Source of the DNA: Rhizocola hellebori | Lineage (GTDB): Bacteria; Actinomycetota; Actinomycetes; Mycobacteriales; Micromonosporaceae | NCBI RefSeq assembly: GCF_016862955.1 | Contig: NZ_BONY01000067.1 | Location: forward strand, 1 to 50,452 | DNA: 50,452 nucleotides | Direction: 5' to 3' | Shown here: positions 41,022 to 48,547 of the stretch, in pieces | How positions within the stretch are numbered: the first letter of the stretch is position 1 | How the letters are laid out: every line of letters begins with the position of its first letter | Program-made: the position numbers and the translations under genes | The notes under the pieces: model-generated | The model's database searches: none | Told to the model about the DNA's origin: nothing | What the model saw: only the letters and a program-made list of their open reading frames with translations

Positions 41022-41625
41022 TGGTGCCGGTCCATCGGGTTAGCAGATCGTGCTCGACACCGGCGCAGTCGAGCACCTTGCCGGCCACGAAGTCGATGAG
41101 CTGCTGGGCGGTGGCGGCGGCGCCGATGCCGTAGAAGCCGGGGCTTGCCGGCAGGACGGTGGCGCCCGCGTCGATGAGCTCGACCAGGTGCAGCAGATGG
41201 CTTCGGGTCACCGGGGTTTCCCTCGGGACCACGATGACCGGGCGGCGCTCCTTGAGGTTCACCTCCGCCGCGCGCTGAAGCAGGTCTTTGGACAGGCCGA
41301 GCGCGATCCCGGCGCAAGCCGCGGTCGACGCCGGGACAACGATCATGCCGCTCGCCGGATAGGAGCCGCTGCTCGGCCCGGCCGCGAGATCGCCCGCAGG
41401 CCAATAGCGCACATCTTTCACCTCCGCGCCGAGCCAGGTCTGCAAATCGTGTTGCCAGTGGGCGTCGCGGAAGCTGATCGCGGTCTCGTCGAGCAGGGTG
41501 AGCCGAGCGGCCCGGGACACCACCAGATCCACCGGAACCTCGGCCGCGGAAAGTGCTCGCAACACGGCTGCGGCATAGGGCGTGCCGGAAGCGCCTGACA
41601 CTCCAACAATCCACGGCCGGCGCAT
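41011..41625 (-). CDS. mqnL: UbiX-like flavin prenyltransferase (MqnL)
   Basis: This 204-aa flavoprotein belongs to the UbiX/Pad1 family, which makes the prenylated FMN cofactor needed by UbiD enzymes. Signatures are the N-terminal GVSGASGTPYA (flavin phosphate site), VVPASTAACAGIALGLSKDLLQRAA, and VIVVPRETPVTRSHLLHLVEL. ATG 41625 follows AAGGTG and begins the fold directly. The 3' end overlaps mqnP on the opposite strand by 11 bp, so the cofactor gene is transcribed separately from the enzyme that uses the cofactor. Confidence 0.94.
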   Translation of the reverse strand: MRRPWIVGVSGASGTPYAAAVLRALSAAEVPVDLVVSRAARLTLLDETAISFRDAHWQHDLQTWLGAEVKDVRYWPAGDLAAGPSSGSYPASGMIVVPASTAACAGIALGLSKDLLQRAAEVNLKERRPVIVVPRETPVTRSHLLHLVELIDAGATVLPASPGFYGIGAAATAQQLIDFVAGKVLDCAGVEHDLLTRWTGTING

Positions 41626-41662
41626 AACGATCACCTTAGCTCCCACCAAGTACAATCACCCA

Positions 41663-42073
41663 ATGGCAGCGGTTGGTGCACACATTGTCATCGCCCGGCC
41701 AATTGTCGAGGTCTACGACTTTGTGACCGACCTTCGCAACGATCCGACTTGGTGGAGCGGGATTTCCCGAAGCGTCCGGGTGGCCGGCGAGGGCGGGGTC
41801 GGGACGCGGTACCAGCTGGAAGCAAGGCTGCTCGGAGTCTCCCTGCCAACACAGATCGACGTCATCGAAGCCGAACGGCCGCACCGGATGACTATCAAGG
41901 CCGAAGGCAAGCTGCCCTACGTGGCCCGCTACACGCTGGCCCCGGCGGGCAACGGCACCCGCTTCGCCATCTACGCCGAGATCGAACAGTCACCGTGGCG
42001 TCAGCTGGCGCCGGTGCTCTCGATGGTGATGCGGCACCATATGCGAAGCCTAAATCGCGTACTCACCAATTGA
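41663..42073 (+). CDS. SRPBCC family protein
   Basis: This 136-aa START/Bet v1-like helix-grip protein starts at ATG 41663. It contains GAHIVIARPIVEVYDFVTDLRNDPTWWSG and LEARLLGVSLPTQIDVIEAERP. It is the size of stand-alone polyketide-cyclase or dehydrase-like folds that bind hydrophobic ligands. It is divergent from the UbiX-like gene with only 37 bp between start codons, and convergent with the 432-aa gene. A quinone-related lipid ligand would be a guess from context. Confidence 0.88.
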   Translation: MAAVGAHIVIARPIVEVYDFVTDLRNDPTWWSGISRSVRVAGEGGVGTRYQLEARLLGVSLPTQIDVIEAERPHRMTIKAEGKLPYVARYTLAPAGNGTRFAIYAEIEQSPWRQLAPVLSMVMRHHMRSLNRVLTN

Positions 42074-43348
42074 TTCGGCGTGCGGGTGGGAGTACATGCG
42101 TTCGTGGAAACGCACCAGCCGCTCGATGACTGCGCTGGCCCGCCGGTCGCCCAGCCGGTTGTCCAGCTCGGCCAGCCCGCGCGCCAGGCATTCGCTGTGG
42201 TACGCATACATTCCCGCGTAGTAGTTAAGGCTCTCCGCGAACGCCGTCCACGCCTCGGCCATGGTCGCCGCTCGCCGCGGATGCCAAAGGGCCACATTGC
42301 TTTCCGTGTTGCGCACGTCCTTCTGCAGCCGGCTGAACATCACTTCGTCGTTGCTGGCCAAGGCTTGGAACAGGTCGCCCGAGTCGTCCAGTCGCCGCAG
42401 CTGCGCCGCTTGCTGGACCGGGGCGAGCTGAAGCAACCGGGTGCCGATGTCATTTTGCAGCCGTACCAGGAGCGAGGCGTCGGTCAGCACCTCCGACAGC
42501 GAGCCATCGCTGACCGCAGCCGGGTAAGCCTTGGCGGGCTTGAGCTTTTCCAGCAACATCCCGAGGAAGTAGGCCAGCGTCGGCCCGACCAGGATCGTCT
42601 GCGCGCCCAGGGCGCCCAGCTCCAGACGGGAAAGGTGCTCGGCGAAGAGCGTGCGCTCGACCGACCGGTACCGGTCGGTGAGACCCTGACGCAGCAACCC
42701 TTCCGTGGCCGTGCCGTCCAAGGCGCCAGCCAGTTCGCGGCAGACCTCGACGTTGGCCACCAGCGAGGGCCAGACGCCGAACTCGAGCTCCCCCGGGTTC
42801 GGCACCGGCCGGCCCTGCGAGCTGAGATGGTGCGCATAGTCCCGCGCGAATTCCGCGTGCTTGGTGGCGACAAGGCTCTGGCTGAACATGGAGGCGGATT
42901 GCGCGGCCTGTTGCGCATAGCCCGCCAGCAGCAGGATCGCCGGGGTACTGCGGCCGGGGACCAAAGCCTCGATCATCGCGCGGTTCACGGAGCTGACCAG
43001 CGCGCGGCGCTGTGCGGCGGCCTCGTCAAGCGCCGGGCCGCCGAGCCCGAGTGCCAGGTTGTCGGAAATGACTTCCAGGACCTGGTACGCGTTCATCCTT
43101 CCGGTGAGCAGAAGCAACGCGGGCCAGTCGTCATCCTCGAACAGTCCGCTGAGCACGGTGGTGTTCAAGTTGATCAGCTGGAGCACCCCGGTCGCCTGTA
43201 GGAACTCTCTCTGGCGCGGGTTCCGCGCCGAGAAAGCCCAGGTGACATAGTCGCGGTAGGGGCAAGCGGGCATGTGCTGCCCGATCGCCTCGATCAGCGC
43301 CGCGCACGTAGCCATGAGCAGCTGCGCACCGCGCCGGTTGGTTGTCAT
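42050..43348 (-). CDS. Large helical protein of unknown function
   Basis: I do not recognise this 432-aa cytoplasmic protein. It is almost entirely alpha-helical, with no signal peptide or membrane anchor. Acidic patches LFEDDDWPALLLL (about residues 69-81) and LLVRLQNDIGTRLLQL (about 293-308) recall, without matching, the two Asp/Asn motifs of class I terpene synthases. The spacing is reversed from what one expects for an active site. It overlaps the SRPBCC gene by 24 bp (convergent) and its start lies 18 bp from the stop of the bldC-like gene on the same strand. Confidence 0.78.
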   Translation of the reverse strand: MTTNRRGAQLLMATCAALIEAIGQHMPACPYRDYVTWAFSARNPRQREFLQATGVLQLINLNTTVLSGLFEDDDWPALLLLTGRMNAYQVLEVISDNLALGLGGPALDEAAAQRRALVSSVNRAMIEALVPGRSTPAILLLAGYAQQAAQSASMFSQSLVATKHAEFARDYAHHLSSQGRPVPNPGELEFGVWPSLVANVEVCRELAGALDGTATEGLLRQGLTDRYRSVERTLFAEHLSRLELGALGAQTILVGPTLAYFLGMLLEKLKPAKAYPAAVSDGSLSEVLTDASLLVRLQNDIGTRLLQLAPVQQAAQLRRLDDSGDLFQALASNDEVMFSRLQKDVRNTESNVALWHPRRAATMAEAWTAFAESLNYYAGMYAYHSECLARGLAELDNRLGDRRASAVIERLVRFHERMYSHPHAESIGEYAI

Positions 43349-43365
43349 GCGGCGAGGCTAACCTC

Positions 43366-43605
43366 CTAATGGGAGGGTCGTCGCTCCGGCATGCCTGTGC
43401 TTGCGGCCGGGCTGACCTCGTCGTCGAAATCCAGCCCGCCTTCGAGCAGGGCCTTGACTTCCGACTCTCGGAACCGGCGGTGGCCGCCGGGCGTACGAAT
43501 GCTGCCGATCCGTCCAGCCGCTGCCCACCTGGTCACCGTCTTAGGGTCTACCCGGAACAGCGCGGCCACCTCGCCGGGCGTAAGCAGGCGATCTCCCGTG
43601 TCCAC
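43366..43605 (-). CDS. bldC: BldC-type MerR-like DNA-binding protein
   Basis: This 79-aa protein is a single winged helix-turn-helix of the MerR/BldC family. Its core is LLTPGEVAALFRVDPKTVTRWAAAGRIGSIRTPGGHRRFRESEV, quoted as TPGEVAALFRVDPKTVTRWA and RTPGGHRRFRESEV. It has no effector domain. In Streptomyces BldC binds direct repeats and controls the timing of development. The ATG is at 43605. The conserved sequence makes a global developmental role likely here too. Confidence 0.96.
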   Translation of the reverse strand: MDTGDRLLTPGEVAALFRVDPKTVTRWAAAGRIGSIRTPGGHRRFRESEVKALLEGGLDFDDEVSPAASTGMPERRPSH

Positions 43606-43808
43606 GCTAACCCTCCTCGTTCTGTTGGTCCAATTAGAGCACCGCTGGCGCTAGTCGTCCCAAAAACATTGATTTGTACTATTCCGTTGTCTCGGCCGGT
43701 ATGATTGCGAACCTCACTCGTATATTGCACCGAAATGAGGTCGCTCATGCCCCACTCCGGCGAACTGGGCAGTTCAAACCAGCCCTTCGGTGGGTAAGGT
43801 CACGTTCT

Positions 43809-44246
43809 GTGGACGCTATTGACCGCAGTTTGATCGATTTGCTCAGGCGAAGCGCCCGCCTTTCCTACGCGGAACTCGCCCGCCAGGTCGGCCTTTCTGC
43901 GCCGGCGGTGCATGAACGGGTGGGCAAGCTGGAAGCGGCTGGTGTCATACGTGGGTACCACGCCGACGTGGAGCCGCATGCGATCCAGCTCGGCGTCACG
44001 GCGATCATCGGGCTGGTGGTCAACGCCAACGACGACCTGCTCGACCTGCTGCGGGAGATGCCTGAGGTGGAGTCGTGCTACTTCATGGCCGGCGAGGAGT
44101 CCTACCTTCTCAAAGTCCGAGTGGCGACCATAGATGAGCTTGAACATGTCATCGTCTCCATGTCTCACCTTCCCGGGGTCAGCCGCACGCGCACCATGGT
44201 CGCCCTGTCCACCAAGTGGGAGGGCCGCCCCCGGCCACTGAACTGA
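43809..44246 (+). CDS. Lrp/AsnC family transcriptional regulator
   Basis: This 145-aa regulator has an N-terminal helix-turn-helix (residues 2-50, SYAELARQVGLSAPAVHERV) and a C-terminal RAM effector domain (about 65-135). GTG 43809 gives the standard MDAIDRSLIDLL start; the open frame runs further upstream to 43674. It precedes cds1 by 21 bp on the same strand. Lrp proteins beside cysteine desulfhydrase genes, such as DecR/CyuR in enterics, respond to cysteine, so a cysteine-sensing role is likely. Confidence 0.94.
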   Translation: MDAIDRSLIDLLRRSARLSYAELARQVGLSAPAVHERVGKLEAAGVIRGYHADVEPHAIQLGVTAIIGLVVNANDDLLDLLREMPEVESCYFMAGEESYLLKVRVATIDELEHVIVSMSHLPGVSRTRTMVALSTKWEGRPRPLN

Positions 44247-44267
44247 CCAGCAAGTACCGTCTTGGGC

Positions 44268-45359
44268 ATGGAGCAGCTGGACCGATGTTGTGACGACGAC
44301 CGCGCCTGGGTCACCGAGGCCATCGCGAAGGTGAGCGCGGACGCCAACCGCAGCGCCGACACCCATCTGCTACCTTTCCCGCTGCCCCGCGATTGGGGCA
44401 TCGAGCTCTACCTCAAGGACGAGTCCGTCCACCCCACCGGTTCCCTCAAACACCGGCTCGCGCGCTCGCTGTTTCTGCACGCGCTCTGCAACGGCTGGAT
44501 CGGTGCCGGGACCACGGTTGTCGAGGCCTCCTCGGGCTCCACAGCCGTGTCGGAGGCCTACTTCGCCAACATGCTCGGCCTGCCCTTTGTCGCGGTGATG
44601 CCCGCTTCCACCAGCAAGGAAAAGTGCGAGCTGATCGAGTTCCACGGCGCCGAACTGCACCTGGTCGACGATCCGGCCAAGGTGGTGAGCGCGGCGATAG
44701 AGGTTGCGGCGCAACGCGGTGGCCACTTCATGGACCAGTTCACCTATGCCGAGCGGGCCACCGACTGGCGCGGTAACAACAACATCGCCGAGTCGATCTT
44801 CCAGCAGATGGCTCTCGAGCGGCACCCGATTCCGGAGTGGATCGTCATCGGGGCGGGCACCGGCGGCACCTCGGCCACGATCGGCCGCTATGTGCGCTAC
44901 CAGCGTTATCGCACCAAAATCTGTGTGGTGGACCCGGAAAATTCGGCCTTCTATCCCGCCTATGCCGCGGGCGACCCGTCGATCGTGACCGGCCTCGGAT
45001 CACGAATCGAGGGCATCGGCCGGCCCAAGGTGGAAGCGTCGTTCCTGCCGTCCATTGTGGACAGAATGCTTCGAGTACCGGACGCAGCCTCCCTGGCCAC
45101 CATGCGCATCGCGTCAGGCGTCCTCGGCCGCCGCATCGGCGGATCGACCGGCACCAACCTTTGGGGCGCCTTCAGCTTGATCGCCCAAATGCGCGCTCAA
45201 GGCGCGACCGGATCCGTGGTCACCCTGCTCTGCGATGGCGGCGAGCGCTACGCCAACACCTATTACAGCGACACCTGGATAGCCAATCAGGGCCTGGACC
45301 TGACCGCCGCCACCCAAACCGTGCAGAACTTCCTCACCACCGGCACCTGGCACCCCTAA
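44268..45359 (+). CDS. cds1: Cds1-type PLP-dependent L-cysteine desulfhydrase
   Basis: This 363-aa fold-type II PLP enzyme is related to cysteine synthase. The PLP lysine is Lys61 in TGSLKHR. The substrate loop is [16 protein letters not shown] and the phosphate-binding glycine loop is [14 protein letters not shown]. In mycobacteria Cds1 degrades cysteine to pyruvate, ammonia and sulphide. ATG 44268 was chosen; a TTG six bases earlier is possible. The upstream Lrp gene probably regulates it. Transcription ends near a hairpin shared with the convergent helicase. Confidence 0.88.
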   Translation: MEQLDRCCDDDRAWVTEAIAKVSADANRSADTHLLPFPLPRDWGIELYLKDESVHPTGSLKHRLARSLFLHALCNGWIGAGTTVVEASSGSTAVSEAYFANMLGLPFVAVMPASTSKEKCELIEFHGAELHLVDDPAKVVSAAIEVAAQRGGHFMDQFTYAERATDWRGNNNIAESIFQQMALERHPIPEWIVIGAGTGGTSATIGRYVRYQRYRTKICVVDPENSAFYPAYAAGDPSIVTGLGSRIEGIGRPKVEASFLPSIVDRMLRVPDAASLATMRIASGVLGRRIGGSTGTNLWGAFSLIAQMRAQGATGSVVTLLCDGGERYANTYYSDTWIANQGLDLTAATQTVQNFLTTGTWHP

Positions 45360-45368
45360 CGCACCAAA

Positions 45369-45401
45369 AAGGCCGCTACCACGCAGGGTGGTAGCGGCCT
45401 T
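45369..45401 (-). terminator. Bidirectional terminator between cds1 and the DEAD-box helicase
   Basis: A perfect 14-bp stem (45369-45382 and 45388-45401) with a 5-nt loop is flanked on the left by AAAAA, giving a T-run on the minus strand after the helicase gene. It can also act for cds1 on the plus strand, where the T-run is shorter. Confidence 0.85.
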
Positions 45402-45417
45402 GCTGTGAGCTTATGGA

Positions 45418-47130
45418 TCAGGAGGCGCGGTCGCGCCGCCCAGCGCTGGCCGCACGGCCCGCGTCGCCGCGCCACTCGCGCCCGGCCCCGTTGGCACCGA
45501 ACTCGCGTCGCGACCCGCTGAACTCCCGGCGAGCCCCGCCCGAGCCGTTGCCGAACTCGCGCTTTGCCCCGTCGGCGCCAAACTCGCGTCGAGCCCCGCC
45601 CGAGCCAGCCCCTGCGCCGAACTCGCGGCGCGCCCCGCCCGAACCGGCCCCGAACTCGTGACGGTTGCCCTGGCCACGGCCCTCACGGCGATCGCCGCCT
45701 GCGGAACCGTTGCCGAATTCGCGACGCGACCCGCGACCTGCGAAGTCGCGCTGGCCGCCGTCACGACGGCCTCGGAAACCTCCGCCGCCCGACCGCTGCC
45801 TGTCCTCGCGACGCGGCTCGTCGACGACCGGTGTGCCGGAAGGCTCGCGGGCGCCGGTGAGCTCGATCAGCTTGGGGTCGGCGAGGCGCACCCGGTGCTC
45901 GCCCGGAGCGGACACACCGGCCTTGAGCATCATCGACAGGGTAGATCGGCGCTGCTTGGGCAGCACCAGGGTCGCCACGGCGCCCGACTCGCCCGCGCGA
46001 GCCGTGCGGCCCGCTCGGTGCAGGTAGTCCTTGGAGTCCTTGGGCGGATCGATGTGCACGACCAGCGAAACGTTGTCCACGTGGATGCCGCGGGCGGCGA
46101 CGTCGGTCGCGACAAGGACGGGCGTGCGGCCCTCCTTGAAGTCCTCGAGCGTCCTGGTGCGCACCCGCTGGGTCTTGCCGCCGTGCAGGCCACCGGCCCG
46201 CACGCCGACCTCGCGCAGCTGCTCCACCAGACGGTCAACGGCCATCTGGGTGCGGGCGAACATGATCGTGCGCCCTTCCCGGTTGGCGATCGAGGCCGCC
46301 ACCTTGAACTTCTCCTGCGGCGGGATGAGCAGCAGCAGGTGATCCATGGTGGTGACGGAGGCCATCGCGGGAGCGGTGGAATGGGTGACCGGATCGGTCA
46401 TGAAGCGCTTGACGAGCTGGTCGACGTCGCCGTCGAGGGTCGCCGAGAAGAGCAGGCGCTGAGCCCCGGCCGGGGTCTGCGCGAGCAGCTGGGTGACCTC
46501 GGGCAGGAAGCCCATGTCAGCCATCTGGTCGGCCTCGTCGAGCACGGTGATCTCGATCTCTTCTAGCGAGCAGGTGCCCCGCTCGATGAGGTCGCCGAGC
46601 CGGCCCGGCGTGGCGACCAGCAGGTCCATGCCGCGCTGCAGGCCTTGGATCTGACGGTCGTAGGGAACCCCGCCGACAGCTGTGCCGAGGAACAGGTCGA
46701 CCGCGCGGGCCAGGGGGCGCAGCGCGTCGGCCACCTGCATGGCCAGCTCACGGGTGGGGACAAGGATGAGGGCACGCGGGTTGTGCGGGCGGGCCGGCTT
46801 GCCTTCGGCGAGCCTGGCCAGCACCGCGAGCCCGAAGGCGAGCGTCTTGCCGGAGCCGGTCTGGCCCCGTCCCAGGACGTCCCGGCCCTTCAGCGCGTCG
46901 GGAAGGGTCGCAGTCTGGATCTCGAACGGCTCGGTGATCCCCTCGCGGGTCAGCACACGCACCAACTGGCGCGGCACGCCGAGCAGGGCGAAGCCCTCTC
47001 CGCGCGGCTTGGCCGGAGCAACAGCCACCTCGACCGGGGCGGCTACGACAGCTTTGGGGGCGTCGATGTCGATTTCGAAGACTGAGGGAAGTTGGGCAGG
47101 GTCGAACGGCATAGCATTGCTGGTGGTCAA
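45418..47130 (-). CDS. DEAD-box ATP-dependent RNA helicase with Arg/Gly-rich repeat tail
   Basis: This is a 570-aa RhlE-like RNA helicase. It shows the Q motif region, Walker A GRGQTGSGKT, PTRELAMQ, TPGRLGDL, the DEAD box VLDEADQMADMGF and SAT (LLFSATLDG). RecA domain 2 carries ARGIHVDNV and HRAGRTARAGESG. From about residue 468 the tail carries eight RREFG-like repeats in a Gly/Ala/Ser linker, an RNA-binding-type low-complexity region. The start is TTG 47130, overlapping the stop of a basic micro-ORF (TTGA); ATG at the seventh codon is an alternative. A hairpin lies in the leader. Confidence 0.95.
   Translation of the reverse strand: MTTSNAMPFDPAQLPSVFEIDIDAPKAVVAAPVEVAVAPAKPRGEGFALLGVPRQLVRVLTREGITEPFEIQTATLPDALKGRDVLGRGQTGSGKTLAFGLAVLARLAEGKPARPHNPRALILVPTRELAMQVADALRPLARAVDLFLGTAVGGVPYDRQIQGLQRGMDLLVATPGRLGDLIERGTCSLEEIEITVLDEADQMADMGFLPEVTQLLAQTPAGAQRLLFSATLDGDVDQLVKRFMTDPVTHSTAPAMASVTTMDHLLLLIPPQEKFKVAASIANREGRTIMFARTQMAVDRLVEQLREVGVRAGGLHGGKTQRVRTRTLEDFKEGRTPVLVATDVAARGIHVDNVSLVVHIDPPKDSKDYLHRAGRTARAGESGAVATLVLPKQRRSTLSMMLKAGVSAPGEHRVRLADPKLIELTGAREPSGTPVVDEPRREDRQRSGGGGFRGRRDGGQRDFAGRGSRREFGNGSAGGDRREGRGQGNRHEFGAGSGGARREFGAGAGSGGARREFGADGAKREFGNGSGGARREFSGSRREFGANGAGREWRGDAGRAASAGRRDRAS
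45475..45729 (-). repeat. RREFG-type repeat array in the helicase C-terminus
   Basis: Eight imperfect copies of an Arg-Arg-Glu-Phe-Gly unit (SRREFGNG, NRHEFGAG, ARREFGAG, ARREFGAD, AKREFGNG, ARREFSGS, SRREFGAN, GREW) are separated by Gly/Ala/Ser. The underlying DNA repeats a gaactcgcg-like 9-mer on the plus strand. Confidence 0.9.
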
Positions 47131-47186
47131 AATGAACCTCTCGAGTGGGGCGCATCCCCGCGCCGGCGGCGGCTCTTCTTAGCCAT
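47127..47186 (-). CDS. 19-residue basic micro-ORF overlapping the helicase start
   Basis: ATG 47186 opens MAKKSRRRRGDAPHSRGSF and stops with TGA 47127-47129, which overlaps the helicase TTG start as TTGA. GGTGA lies 8 bp upstream as a plausible Shine-Dalgarno. The first nine residues are almost all Lys or Arg. Actinobacterial ribosomes contain tiny basic proteins with the same MAK-[KR]-x-R start, such as bL37 (about 24 aa), so this may be a bL37-like protein. It may alternatively be a leader peptide coupling helicase translation. Gene status rests on the start-stop overlap and composition. Confidence 0.5.
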   Translation of the reverse strand: MAKKSRRRRGDAPHSRGSF

Positions 47187-47214
47187 CCGCTACTTCACCC
47201 GCAGGAACGCTGGA

Positions 47215-47234
47215 GGGAGCGCATGATCGCTCCC
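47215..47234 (-). promoter_or_regulatory. Short leader hairpin upstream of the helicase micro-ORF
   Basis: A 7-bp perfect stem GGGAGCG/CGCTCCC with a 6-nt loop lies 28 bp before the micro-ORF start and inside the 140-bp leader between the NlpC/P60 and helicase genes. Cold-shock-type helicases often have structured leaders; function here is unproven. Confidence 0.35.
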
Positions 47235-47270
47235 AAACAACTTCACCAGTGTACGGGTAGGGCTACCGAT

Positions 47271-48491
47271 TTAGGACGTGGATGTCGTCGTCGTCACTGG
47301 CGGGGTGGTCGGGGGCACTTCCACCGGCACCGGCACGGGCACCGCATCGTAGACCCGGACAGCGAAATCCACCTGTGAACCGGTGCCGAGGTTGACCCGG
47401 GAGATCTTGACGAAATCGCCCGCCTTCGGCGCGTGCACGACCTTGTTGTCGCCCAGGTAAATCATCACGTGGTGGATCGTGCGCGGGTCCTTGGGGTCGC
47501 GCGCGTAGAAGAGCAGATCGCCCGGAAGCAGGGCATCCAGCTGGACCTGCTTGTCCTTGTAGGCAGCGAACTGGTCCTTGGAGACACGGGGAAGCAGCCT
47601 TCCGGTCTGCCTGTACGAGGTCTGCACCAACCCGGAGCAGTCGAATTTGCTCGGGCCTTCCTCAGCGAACTGGTAGGGCTTGCCCAGCTGCTCAAGCGCG
47701 AAAAGCACGGCTTTGCGGGCGTCGGGATGGGCCAGCAGACCCTGGTTGCTCTGGCCGGCCGTGTAGTCGGAGCGCAGCTTCTCGGTTTCGCGCTCAATGC
47801 GCAGCTCTTCCTCGGTCTTGAGGGTTTCGAGCCGCTGCTGCAGGAGGAGCAGCGCCGCGTCGCGCTGGGCGAGGGTGGTGATCACCGAGGTCAGCTCGGT
47901 CGAGGCGACCTTCTCCGCCTCGGTCTTCTCGACCAGGCTGGCACGTGCCTTGGCCTCTGCGTCGGTCGCCCGCTGCAACTCGAACGCGGCCGACTCGCCG
48001 ACCGGCTTGGCCGACTGTTGCGGGGAAAGCTGCTGCAGGTCGCGCAGGATCGAGTCGCCCTGAAGCGGGGCCGGCAGCTGACCGGCGGTGCGGTAGGCCT
48101 CGGTCGCCGCTTGCGCCGCGTTTTGCTTGGCCACCTGCAGCTTCTCGTCGGTCTGCCGCCACTCGTGATCTGCCCAGGCCAGGGAAAGCCGCGCGTCCTC
48201 GTGCACCTGGGAAAGCTCGTTGATCTGCTCCGCGAGCACCTGGGTCTCGACGATCGCCGCGTCGACCTGTGCTGTCAGAAAGCTGATCGGCTCGGTGGGC
48301 AGAGTCGGCGGCATGGCCAGACGACCCGTCGGAAGCAATGGCACCGAAACTGCCTGAGGCCGGGCTCCGGCATCGGGAACCGCGGTGATTTTCGCGCCTG
48401 GTGGCGGCGCAGCCTGCGCCGGAACCGTGATTCCGCCAACAATTAGGGCGGTGAGCACGACGGTTCCAACTTTTTCCCTGCGTGACGCCAT
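47271..48491 (-). CDS. Secreted NlpC/P60 (C40) peptidoglycan endopeptidase
   Basis: This 406-aa RipA-like cell-wall hydrolase has a signal peptide (VVLTALIVGGITVPAQAA). A coiled-coil N-terminal domain (about 70-245) keeps such enzymes inactive until processed. The C-terminal NlpC/P60 domain carries the catalytic Cys in SKFDCSGLVQTSY and His in IHHVMIYLGDN. A low-complexity Pro/Val/Thr tail (PVPVPVEVPPTTPPVTTTTS) ends the protein. It cuts peptide bonds between D-Glu and diaminopimelate in the wall. It is divergent from mqnE, with 56 bp between starts. Confidence 0.95.
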   Translation of the reverse strand: MASRREKVGTVVLTALIVGGITVPAQAAPPPGAKITAVPDAGARPQAVSVPLLPTGRLAMPPTLPTEPISFLTAQVDAAIVETQVLAEQINELSQVHEDARLSLAWADHEWRQTDEKLQVAKQNAAQAATEAYRTAGQLPAPLQGDSILRDLQQLSPQQSAKPVGESAAFELQRATDAEAKARASLVEKTEAEKVASTELTSVITTLAQRDAALLLLQQRLETLKTEEELRIERETEKLRSDYTAGQSNQGLLAHPDARKAVLFALEQLGKPYQFAEEGPSKFDCSGLVQTSYRQTGRLLPRVSKDQFAAYKDKQVQLDALLPGDLLFYARDPKDPRTIHHVMIYLGDNKVVHAPKAGDFVKISRVNLGTGSQVDFAVRVYDAVPVPVPVEVPPTTPPVTTTTSTS

Positions 48492-48547
48492 TGTCTAACC
48501 CGTCCTCCCCTGACATGCCCCCAACAGTCCTACGTAGGCTAGCGGAC

